DNA from: Candidatus Dormiibacterota bacterium
GTDB taxonomy: Bacteria; Chloroflexota; Dormibacteria; Aeolococcales; Bog-877
DNA length: 8,085 nt
Assembly (NCBI GenBank): GCA_003132265.1
Contig: PKXE01000091.1
Coordinates: forward strand, 1 to 8,085
Direction of reading: 5' to 3'
Shown: positions 1 through 5,687 of the stretch, one piece after another
Position numbering within the stretch: position 1 is the first letter of the stretch
Layout of the letters: every line of letters starts with the position of its first letter
The notes under the pieces: generated by a model
What the model was told of the DNA's origin: nothing
The model's database searches: none
What the model saw: the letters and a program-made list of their open reading frames with translations, nothing else
Program-made: the position numbers and the translations under genes

Positions 1-2
1 GC

Positions 3-149
3 TGGACACGAACCGGTCCAAACGGTCGCGTCCACCGACTCAGCGCAGAGCAACTGTTGTCGCACCTGTTGCCGCCACTCGCAGCCGACCAGCCGGGCCT
101 CAGCGTCAGGGTGGAACGGAGGCCCAGAGGTGAGGATGCCGATGGCTGA
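3..149 (+). CDS. Possible C-terminal end of an upstream gene (5' partial)
   Basis: The third forward frame is open from the window edge to a TGA at 147-149. It reads as a plausible protein tail, with a segment LSAEQLLSHLLPPLAADQ followed by a basic end, and most codons end in G or C as in the genes downstream. The stop overlaps the ATG at 142 of the next gene in the arrangement ATGGCTGA, an 8-base overlap typical of translational coupling. A similar overlap (GTGTCTGA) joins the Rrf2 gene to sufC. No family can be recognised from about 48 residues. The other two forward frames are also open over most of this short stretch, so the call rests on codon composition and on the overlap geometry. Confidence 0.35.
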   Translation, partial: WTRTGPNGRVHRLSAEQLLSHLLPPLAADQPGLSVRVERRPRGEDADG

Positions 150-1197
150 GGCGGACCTTCGGACGATCACCGTCCTGCACGGGGATGAGACCGGGGAGGA
201 GCTGCTGGTGGAAGCGCTCCGGATCCTCATGGTTCCCGAGCTCACCTCCCGGCTGGTGCTGGAGCATGTCGACCTCAGCCTTCAGGCCCGGCGGGCCAGC
301 GACAACGGGGTGGTCCATCAGGCGGCCCAGATGATGCTGGCGAGCCACTTTGGGCTCAAGGCCGCCACCGTGACCCCAGAGGGCCTAGGTGAGATCGAGA
401 GCCCCAACGCGATTCTCCGGGACGAGGTGGGCGGCGACGTCATCGTCCGCACCGGCCGACGGATCCCCGGCATCCCGCCCCTGGGCGGCGTCCATTCCCC
501 GATCACCATCGTCCGGATGGCGGTGGACGATGCTTACGGGGCCCTGGAGTGGCGGGAGGGAGAGGGAGCCGAGGAGCTCGCCTACCGCACCACCAAGATC
601 AGCCGGGAGCACTGCCGGCGGGTCGCCGAGTACGCCTTCGTCGAAGCCGCCCGGACCGGAGCGACCGTCTTCGGCGGCCCCAAGTTCACGGTCTCCAAGG
701 TCTACGAGGGGATGCTCAAGGAGGAGATGGACGCCGCCGGTCGCCGCCACCCTCAGGTCCGCTACGAACCCCAGCTGATCGACGCCACGTTCGCTCTGAT
801 CCTGATGCGGGACGACCGCCTGGTGATCCCGGCGCTCAATCGCGACGGGGACATCCTCTCGGACCTGGTCCTCGCCCTCTACGGAACTCTGGCCGGGAGC
901 GAGTCGCTGCTGATCGGCTTCGATGACTCCAGCCGACCCAGCCTGCTCATGGCCGAGGCCCCGCACGGGACCGCTCCGGCGCTGGCGGGCCGGCACATCG
1001 CCAATCCCATGGCCATGATCCTGGCAGCCGCCGCCCTGCTGGAGCACACCGGCGACGACTTTCTGGTCCCTTTCGGCGGCAAGGTCAGGGAGGCCACTAT
1101 GCGGGCGGTTTCCGACGGCATCCGGACCGCGGACCTGGGAGGCGACGCCCGGACCGAGGAGTTCACCGCGGCCGTCCTGGATCGCCTCTCGGGCTGA
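142..1197 (+). CDS. Isocitrate/isopropylmalate dehydrogenase family protein
   Basis: This is a metal-dependent decarboxylating dehydrogenase of the isocitrate/isopropylmalate family, a cytoplasmic NAD(P)-linked enzyme. Numbered from the ATG at 142 (351 aa), the residues matching isocitrate dehydrogenase substrate contacts are S87, N89 and R93 in SPNAILR, R103, R125 and Y132 (same seven-residue spacing as the E. coli R153/Y160 pair), and K181. The Mg-binding aspartates match D214, D237 and D241 in DGDILSD. The C-terminal ADLGG block is typical. Two things are odd. The usual GDGIGPEV loop is GDETGEEL, and the cofactor loop HGTAPALAGRHIANP (from H275) has neither the Lys of E. coli-type NADP enzymes nor the Asp of many NAD enzymes, so cofactor and exact substrate are open. 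ATG 142 is preferred because GAGG lies 6 bases upstream and it overlaps the upstream stop. GTG 130, 7 bases after GGAGG, is a real alternative adding four residues. Isocitrate is likelier than isopropylmalate, but this is inference. Confidence 0.88.
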   Translation: MAEADLRTITVLHGDETGEELLVEALRILMVPELTSRLVLEHVDLSLQARRASDNGVVHQAAQMMLASHFGLKAATVTPEGLGEIESPNAILRDEVGGDVIVRTGRRIPGIPPLGGVHSPITIVRMAVDDAYGALEWREGEGAEELAYRTTKISREHCRRVAEYAFVEAARTGATVFGGPKFTVSKVYEGMLKEEMDAAGRRHPQVRYEPQLIDATFALILMRDDRLVIPALNRDGDILSDLVLALYGTLAGSESLLIGFDDSSRPSLLMAEAPHGTAPALAGRHIANPMAMILAAAALLEHTGDDFLVPFGGKVREATMRAVSDGIRTADLGGDARTEEFTAAVLDRLSG

Positions 1198-1221
1198 ATC
1201 GGGTCGGCCGTTCTCCACTCC

Positions 1222-1235
1222 GGCTGATCTCAGCC
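1222..1235. promoter_or_regulatory. Inverted repeat upstream of the -10 box, possible operator
   Basis: GGCTGA and TCAGCC form a perfect inverted repeat separated by two bases. It lies where the -35 region would be for the -10 box at 1244-1249. No run of T follows, so it does not look like an intrinsic terminator for the dehydrogenase gene. A regulator binding here is inference only; a 6-base dyad can occur by chance. Confidence 0.3.
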
Positions 1236-1243
1236 AGTCTGGG

Positions 1244-1249
1244 TATACT
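1244..1249 (+). promoter_or_regulatory. Candidate -10 box (TATACT) for the zinc-ribbon/desulfurase unit
   Basis: TATACT differs from the TATAAT consensus at one position and stands out in a very GC-rich background. It lies in the only gap between the dehydrogenase and the next gene. No convincing -35 hexamer sits 16-18 bases upstream. A start site about 7 bases downstream would give a leader of only 8-10 bases before the ATG at 1265, with GAGGA (1256-1260) at its very 5' end. Confidence 0.45.
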
Positions 1250-1264
1250 CGACCTGAGGAACAG

Positions 1265-1609
1265 ATGGATATCTTGGCATTTCTGCGCGAGAGAGCTGGG
1301 GCCTTCCGCTGCCCGAGGTGCAAGCGCTCGCTGGCCGACTGCAAGTTGACGCAGCTCGACCACGCGGGCCAGAAGTACACGGTGGAGGTCACCTGCCGGA
1401 GCTGTGAGCTTGCCTTCCTGGTGGCGCTGGAGGTGGCCTCGAACGACGAGGCGGAGACCGACGCCGAGGAGCACGGACTAGAGACGGCCGCCAGCGCTGA
1501 GCCGGAGGCCGACCCCATCAGCAACGACGAGCTCCTGGAGCTCCATCAAGTCCTGAGCGGCCACTCGGGACCGCTGACGGCGCTGCTCAAAGAGCGCGCC
1601 AACGACTGA
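1265..1609 (+). CDS. Small zinc-ribbon-like protein of unknown function
   Basis: This acidic 114-residue protein is not a family I can name. CPRC at residues 16-19 and CRSC at 44-47 form two CxxC knuckles about 24 residues apart, the pattern of a four-cysteine zinc ribbon, with an extra cysteine at 26. An acidic, probably disordered linker rich in Glu, Asp and Ala follows (about 58-84). A short conserved-looking C-terminal helix comes last (PISNDELLELHQVLSGH, 84-100). There is no signal peptide or membrane segment. The ATG follows GAGGA by four bases, downstream of a candidate -10 box. It ends at 1609, inside or immediately before the 5' end of the cysteine desulfurase gene, so the two are very probably co-transcribed and translationally coupled. 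Roles could include metal or sulfur handling or nucleic acid binding, but nothing in the sequence decides between them. Confidence 0.8.
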   Translation: MDILAFLRERAGAFRCPRCKRSLADCKLTQLDHAGQKYTVEVTCRSCELAFLVALEVASNDEAETDAEEHGLETAASAEPEADPISNDELLELHQVLSGHSGPLTALLKERAND

Positions 1610-2792
1610 CGCCGGCGCGTCAGAGGCCGGGCCGCCGAGCCTCTATCTGGATCACGCCGCCACCACGCCTCTCCGGCGCGAGGTGCTGGAGGCAATGGCG
1701 CCGGCCTTGACGGAGACTTTCGGGAACCCCTCCAGTGTCCACGGTGCCGGCCGGGCGGCGAGGGCCCTCATTGACATCGCCCGCGACCAGCTGGCCGCTG
1801 TGCTGAACGCCCGTCCCCGGGAGATCGTCTTCACCGGAGGCGGCAGTGAGGCCGACAACCTCGCTCTGCGAGGGGTGGTCCACCGCCTTCATTCCCAGGG
1901 AGGGCACGTGATCGTGTCCTCGATCGAGCACGAGGCGGTCTTGGAGACCGCCCGGGACCTCAGCCACTTGGGCTTCGAGCTGACCGAGCTCCCAGTCGAC
2001 GGGGCGGGCCGGGTCCTCCCGGAGTCGCTGGAGGCGGCTCTGCGCCCCGAGACCGTCCTGGTCTCGGTGATGCTGGCCAACAACGAGGTGGGCACCATCG
2101 AGCCGGTCCGGGAGCTGGCCGAGCTGACCCACTCCAAGTCACGGGCGGTCTTCCACACCGATGCTACCCAGGCCCTGGGCAAGCTCAAGGTCGACGTCCA
2201 GGAGTTGGGGGTCGACCTTCTGACCGTCTCCGCCCACAAGGTCTATGGGCCCAAGGGCGTCGGCGCTCTCTTCGTCCGGCACGGGACCTCGCTGGACCCG
2301 ATCATCACCGGAGGTGGCCAGGAACGGACTCGGCGCTCAGGCACAGAGAACGTCCCCGGCATCGTGGGCTTCGGAGTGGCTTCCCATTTGGCGGAGTCGG
2401 AGCGGGAGCGGGAGATGGAGCGCCAGGCCGCTCTCAGCGCCGATCTCGCTCGATGGATCCAGGCGGGGGTGCCCGACGCCCTCCCGACCGGCGCCCCGAA
2501 TGGGGAGCGGCTCGCCAACTTCTGTACCTTCGTCTTCCCAGGAGCCGAGGGCGAGCTCTTGCTCCTGCGGCTGGACCGGGCCGGGGTCTGCGGCTCGGCG
2601 GGGTCGGCCTGCACCAGTGGCTCCTTGTCGCCTTCCCACGTGCTGCTCGCCATGGGCTTCTCGCCACAGCTGGCCGCCGCTCACCTGCGGCTCACGCTCG
2701 GCCGGTCGACCACCTCGGGGGACGTGGAACGGGCCGGCGAGTTGATCTGCCGGGAGGTGGCCGCCCTCCGCCAAGGCGCCTTCGCGGTCTAG
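1602..2792 (+). CDS. Cysteine desulfurase, IscS/NifS type (class I)
   Basis: This PLP enzyme converts L-cysteine to alanine and an enzyme persulfide, the sulfur source for Fe-S clusters or tRNA thiolation. Numbered from codon 1602 (396 aa), the signatures are YLDHAATTP near the N-terminus, GGGSEADN, the PLP-stacking His110 in IEHEAVLE, NNEVGTIEP, Asp187 and Gln190 in HTDATQALGK, the PLP lysine K213 in SAHKVYGPKG (codon 2238-2240), and the sulfur-carrying C337 in GSACTSGSLSPSHVL (codon 2610-2612). The TSGSLSPSHV loop after the cysteine is typical of class I. The start is a problem. YLDHAATTP is encoded at 1644-1670, but the first in-frame ATG/GTG/TTG is GTG 1683, which would remove this strand. 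ACG 1602 is proposed because it gives the usual family length, overlaps the upstream stop as ACGACTGA, and follows a weak AAAGAG by 7 bases; CTG 1647 is the other option. A sequencing error cannot be excluded. Product confidence is high, start confidence low. Confidence 0.93.
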   Translation, partial: TTDAGASEAGPPSLYLDHAATTPLRREVLEAMAPALTETFGNPSSVHGAGRAARALIDIARDQLAAVLNARPREIVFTGGGSEADNLALRGVVHRLHSQGGHVIVSSIEHEAVLETARDLSHLGFELTELPVDGAGRVLPESLEAALRPETVLVSVMLANNEVGTIEPVRELAELTHSKSRAVFHTDATQALGKLKVDVQELGVDLLTVSAHKVYGPKGVGALFVRHGTSLDPIITGGGQERTRRSGTENVPGIVGFGVASHLAESEREREMERQAALSADLARWIQAGVPDALPTGAPNGERLANFCTFVFPGAEGELLLLRLDRAGVCGSAGSACTSGSLSPSHVLLAMGFSPQLAAAHLRLTLGRSTTSGDVERAGELICREVAALRQGAFAV

Positions 2793-2889
2793 CTTTGATC
2801 CCGGGAGAAGTGCTCATTGCTCCAGCTCGTCCCGCCTCCCGGCAGCAAACGCGGAAGAGGGCGTGCTCCACTTCCAGGACCCGCCGCCG

Positions 2890-2902
2890 GGGGTCGCGCC
2901 CC
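2890..2902. repeat. GC-rich dyad just upstream of the regulator promoter
   Basis: GGGG and CCCC flank TCGCG immediately before the -10 box at 2903. It may be part of an operator region or only a product of high GC content. No T-run follows, so it is not a typical terminator for the desulfurase gene. Confidence 0.2.
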
Positions 2903-2911
2903 TAAAATAGG
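2901..2911. promoter_or_regulatory. Palindrome CCTA-AAA-TAGG over the -10 box, candidate Rrf2 operator
   Basis: CCTA and TAGG are perfect inverted half-sites around AAA, and they cover the -10 box. A second dyad, GGCA-CA-TGCC, abuts it at 2910-2919 and spans the start codon of the Rrf2 gene. Rrf2 regulators of the IscR group commonly repress their own operon from such positions. A palindrome with the same TAAAATA core (GGTA-AAA-TACC) lies before sufB at 4222-4232. Binding by the Rrf2 protein is inference. Confidence 0.4.
2903..2908 (+). promoter_or_regulatory. -10 box (TAAAAT) of the Rrf2-suf operon, probably leaderless
   Basis: TAAAAT differs from TATAAT at one position. Its end is 6 bases before the A of the ATG at 2915, so the predicted transcription start falls on or next to that A, giving a leaderless transcript. 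No purine-rich ribosome binding site precedes 2915, which fits. No clear -35 hexamer is visible at the usual spacing. The preceding gap (2793-2902) shows no other gene or terminator. Confidence 0.5.
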
Positions 2912-2914
2912 CAC

Positions 2915-3436
2915 ATGCCAGTCGGATTTAGCGGCCAGACGCCGGTCGCGATGCGGATCTCCTCCCGGGCCCATTACGGGCTGCGGATGATGACGGAGCT
3001 GGCCAAGGCCCACGGAGGACCGCCGCTGAGCCTGGCCGAGATCGGTCGCCGCGAGGCAATGCCGCTCGCCTACCTGGAGCAATTGGTGGCGCCGCTCCGC
3101 CGCGCCGGGATGGTCGAGGGCACCAGAGGGCTCCACGGTGGCTACCGGCTAGCGAGGCCACCCCAAGACGTGACCGTTCTGGAGATCGTTGAGCTCATGG
3201 AGGGCCCGGTGGCCCCGGTCGAGTGCCTGGCTGAGAACTATCAGCCAGGATCGTGCTCGCGGGAGCCGGAATGTCTGAGCCGTCCGCTCTGGGGTCGGCT
3301 TCAGCAGGCGGTCGAGCAGGTCCTGGGAGGCACCACTCTCTCGGACATGATGCGGGAGCCCAGCTTGGTGGAGCCGGAGTGCCCGGTTGCCAACCGGCCT
3401 ATCCAGCGAGAGATGAGGCAGCCAGCTGGTGTCTGA
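2915..3436 (+). CDS. Rrf2-family transcriptional regulator, likely Fe-S sensing (IscR-like)
   Basis: This 173-residue protein has an N-terminal winged helix-turn-helix with the Rrf2 landmarks RISSRAHYGLRMMTELA (residues 14-30), LAEIGRREAMPLAYLEQL (40-57), and the wing GLHGGYRLARPP (72-83). These are followed by VTVLEIVELMEG. Cysteines at 104, 114 and 120 form C-x9-C-x5-C, where IscR and NsrR place their three cluster ligands, so an Fe-S cluster is likely. A fourth cysteine is at 156. Most family members begin at the equivalent of residue 13 (ATG 2951). ATG 2915 is chosen because the -10 box is positioned for leaderless translation from it and no ribosome binding site precedes 2951. It heads the sufC-B-D-Rieske-sufS run and overlaps sufC by 8 bases, so it probably senses cluster status and controls the operon, including itself. 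The C-terminal tail after about residue 148 looks lineage-specific. Confidence 0.9.
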   Translation: MPVGFSGQTPVAMRISSRAHYGLRMMTELAKAHGGPPLSLAEIGRREAMPLAYLEQLVAPLRRAGMVEGTRGLHGGYRLARPPQDVTVLEIVELMEGPVAPVECLAENYQPGSCSREPECLSRPLWGRLQQAVEQVLGGTTLSDMMREPSLVEPECPVANRPIQREMRQPAGV

Positions 3437-4226
3437 GTCAGCCTCGGTGAGGGCCCAGCTTGAGGTCCGTGACCTGGAGGTCGCGGTCGATGGGAAGCAG
3501 ATCCTCTCCGGGGTGAGCCTGACCGTACCCCAGGGAGAGGTCCACGCTCTGATGGGGCCGAACGGGGCCGGCAAGACCAGCTTGGGCTACGCCGTCATGG
3601 GCCACCCCAAGTACAAGGTCACCGGTGGTGAGATCCGCTGGAAGGACCAGAGCCTGCTCGGCGTGCTCCCTGAGGACCGCGCCCGGATGGGCCTGTTCCT
3701 CAGCTTGCAGTACCCGACCGCCATCCCCGGGGTGACGACCGTCAACTTTTTGCGCGCCGCGCTCAAGGGTCAGGGCAAGGGTCTGCCGGCTCGGGACTTC
3801 CTGAAGCTGGTTCGCGAGCAGATGACGGCCCTCAAGATGGACCACTCGTTCATGTCCCGCTACATCAACGACAACTTCTCGGGCGGCGAGAAAAAGCGGA
3901 TGGAGATCGTCCAGCTGGCGGTGCTCCGTCCCGAGATGGCGATCCTCGACGAGACCGACAGCGGACTCGACGTGGACGCCCTCCGGACCGTCGCCGAAGG
4001 GGTCAACCGGGTGCACGATGACGGAATGGGCGTCCTGATCATCACCCACTACCAGCGCATCCTGGACTACATCAAGCCTGACCGGGTCCACGTCATGGCC
4101 GCCGGCCGCGTGATCGTCTCCGGCGGCCGGGACCTGGTGGACCGCATAGAGAAGGACGGGTACGACCCGATGCTCCGCGAGGCGGGATTGGACATTAGCG
4201 CTGCAACCGCGGCCGCGGCAGGGTAA
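3429..4226 (+). CDS. sufC: SufC, Fe-S cluster assembly ATPase
   Basis: SufC is the ABC-type ATPase that drives conformational change in the cytoplasmic SufBCD scaffold; it is not a transporter. The 265-residue protein is of normal family length. It has Walker A GPNGAGKTS (43-51), a Q-loop at LSLQYPTAIPG (91-101), the signature FSGGEKKR (150-157), Walker B with catalytic glutamate MAILDE (170-175), the D-loop SGLD, and the switch histidine in IITHYQR (H207). The NDNFSGGEKKRMEI and DETDSGLDVDAL wording is characteristic of SufC among ABC ATPases. GTG 3429 is chosen because it overlaps the Rrf2 stop as GTGTCTGA and has GAGG about 10 bases upstream. The last residues are a low-complexity Ala/Thr tail. 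It is translationally coupled to the regulator and is followed by a 60-base gap before sufB. Confidence 0.97.
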   Translation: MSESASVRAQLEVRDLEVAVDGKQILSGVSLTVPQGEVHALMGPNGAGKTSLGYAVMGHPKYKVTGGEIRWKDQSLLGVLPEDRARMGLFLSLQYPTAIPGVTTVNFLRAALKGQGKGLPARDFLKLVREQMTALKMDHSFMSRYINDNFSGGEKKRMEIVQLAVLRPEMAILDETDSGLDVDALRTVAEGVNRVHDDGMGVLIITHYQRILDYIKPDRVHVMAAGRVIVSGGRDLVDRIEKDGYDPMLREAGLDISAATAAAAG

Positions 4227-4232
4227 AATACC
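4222..4232. promoter_or_regulatory. Palindrome GGTA-AAA-TACC with embedded -10-like TAAAAT, before sufB
   Basis: The perfect inverted repeat GGTA-AAA-TACC overlaps the sufC stop codon and contains TAAAAT (4224-4229), the same -10-like hexamer seen before the Rrf2 gene. A further inverted repeat, ACCT-6-AGGT, lies at 4230-4243, where transcription would begin. An internal sufB promoter under the same regulator is possible. No -35 element is evident, and part of the site is constrained by coding sequence, so this is tentative. Confidence 0.35.
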
Positions 4233-4254
4233 TACTACCAGGTCGGAATAACTC

Positions 4255-4278
4255 CTCTCGGTGGGGATTAAGCGAGGG
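4255..4278 (+). promoter_or_regulatory. Possible leader hairpin covering the sufB ribosome binding site
   Basis: The sufB ribosome binding site is GAGGG at 4274-4278, 8 bases before ATG 4287, and is among the better ones in the window. CTCTCG (4255-4260) can pair with CGAGGG (4273-4278) across a 12-base loop, giving six pairs including one G-U. Pairing would hide the whole site. The ribosome binding site is well supported; the hairpin as a control element is speculative. Confidence 0.3.
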
Positions 4279-4286
4279 AAGATCAA

Positions 4287-5687
4287 ATGGCAGTCGCCGC
4301 GAAGGACCTGACCAAGGACTACAAGTACGGCTTCAACGACGGAGACGAGTTCGTCTTCCGGGCGGAGCGCGGGCTCTCGCCTGAGGTTGTGGCCGATATC
4401 TCGCGGCGCAAGGCGGAGCCAGCCTGGATGCTGGAGTTTCGGCTCAAGGCCTTAGAGCACTTCCGTCAGCGCCCGATGCCCAGCTGGGGGGCTGATCTGA
4501 GCGGGATCGACTTCGACGACATCTACTACTACGTCAAGCCCGCCGAGGAGCAGGGCCGCACCTGGGAGGAAGTACCCGAGGGCATCAAGCGGACCTTCGA
4601 CCGGCTGGGGATCCCGGAGGCGGAGCGTAAGTTCCTGGCCGGGGTCTCGGCCCAGTACGAAAGCGAGGTCGTCTACCACTCCATTCGCGAGGACCTGGAG
4701 AAGCTGGGAGTCCTCTTTAGTGACTGCGACACCGGTCTTCGAGAGCACCCCGAGATCTTCCGCAAATACTTCGCGACGGTGATCCCGCCCAACGACAACA
4801 AGTTTGCCGCTCTGAACTCGGCGGTCTGGTCGGGCGGATCCTTCGTCTACATCCCCAAGGGGGTCAGGGTGGAGATCCCGCTGCAGGCCTACTTCCGGAT
4901 CAACACCGAGAGCATGGGCCAGTTCGAGCGGACCTTGATCATCGCCGAGGAGGGGAGCTTCGTCCACTACATCGAGGGCTGCACCGCTCCCACCTACAGC
5001 AAGGACTCGCTCCACTCGGCCGTGGTGGAGATCATCGCCATGCCCAACTCGCATGTGCGCTACACCACGATCCAGAACTGGTCCAACAACGTCTACAACC
5101 TGGTGACCAAGCGGGCCATCGCCAAGGAGCACTCCGTAGTGGAGTGGATCGACGGCAACCTGGGCAGCAAGGTGACCATGAAGTACCCCTCGATCTACTT
5201 GATGGGTGAGGGTGCCCATGGCGAGGTGCTCTCGGTGGCCTTCGCCGGAGACGGCCAGCACCAGGACGCCGGCGCCAAGATCATCCATGTGGCCCCCAAC
5301 ACCACCAGCACGATCGTCAGCAAGTCGGTGAGCAAGGGCACCGGTCGCACCTCGTACCGCGGCCACCTCAAGGTCTATCCCAAGGCCCACGACGTGCGGT
5401 CCAGTGTTCGCTGCGACGCGCTGCTGCTCGATGAGCAGTCCCGGAGCGATACCTATCCCTACATGGATGTGGAGGCCGAGGACGTCCAGATCGGCCACGA
5501 GGCCACGGTGACCAAGGTCGGCGACGAGCAGCTCTTCTACTTGCAGTCCCGAGGCATCTCGGAGCAGGAGGCCACGGCGATGATCGTCAATGGCTTCATG
5601 GAGCCGTTCGTCAAGGAACTCCCGATGGAGTACGCCTTGGAGCTCAACCGACTGATCTCCCTGCAGATGGAGGGAAGTGTCGGGTGA
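4287..5687 (+). CDS. sufB: SufB, Fe-S cluster scaffold subunit
   Basis: SufB pairs with SufD on a SufC dimer and is the subunit on which nascent clusters form from persulfide delivered by the desulfurase. The 466-residue length is normal. Recognisable blocks are the N-terminal helical part with [13 protein letters not shown] (44-56), then [30 protein letters not shown] (175-194), and the beta-helix core. The end has the conserved VRCDALL and [22 protein letters not shown]376 and E405 align with E. coli C405 and E434, which are required for cluster building, and keep the same 29-residue spacing. There is no intein, although inteins are common in mycobacterial SufB. ATG 4287 has a good ribosome binding site and is the only plausible start. 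The gene overlaps sufD by 11 bases. Confidence 0.98.
   Translation: MAVAAKDLTKDYKYGFNDGDEFVFRAERGLSPEVVADISRRKAEPAWMLEFRLKALEHFRQRPMPSWGADLSGIDFDDIYYYVKPAEEQGRTWEEVPEGIKRTFDRLGIPEAERKFLAGVSAQYESEVVYHSIREDLEKLGVLFSDCDTGLREHPEIFRKYFATVIPPNDNKFAALNSAVWSGGSFVYIPKGVRVEIPLQAYFRINTESMGQFERTLIIAEEGSFVHYIEGCTAPTYSKDSLHSAVVEIIAMPNSHVRYTTIQNWSNNVYNLVTKRAIAKEHSVVEWIDGNLGSKVTMKYPSIYLMGEGAHGEVLSVAFAGDGQHQDAGAKIIHVAPNTTSTIVSKSVSKGTGRTSYRGHLKVYPKAHDVRSSVRCDALLLDEQSRSDTYPYMDVEAEDVQIGHEATVTKVGDEQLFYLQSRGISEQEATAMIVNGFMEPFVKELPMEYALELNRLISLQMEGSVG

Noticed and set aside
1198..1264. Intrinsic terminator after the dehydrogenase gene
   Set aside because: The GGCTGA/TCAGCC dyad has only a two-base loop and no following T-run.
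385..1524. 379-codon open frame on the reverse strand
   Set aside because: It runs antisense across a clear dehydrogenase gene and the zinc-ribbon gene, has low-complexity composition and no recognisable motif; long antisense frames are expected at this GC content.
2793..2914. Small RNA or terminator in the gap before the Rrf2 gene
   Set aside because: No stem followed by T-run, no tRNA-like fold and no convincing short reading frame was found; only the promoter and dyads near its end are supportable.
3438..4286. 282-codon open frame on the reverse strand opposite sufC
   Set aside because: Antisense shadow of sufC with no domain motif and no ribosome binding site of note.
4287..5687. Intein in SufB
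   Set aside because: Checked because SufB is a frequent intein host; the sequence runs through all conserved blocks at normal length with no insertion.
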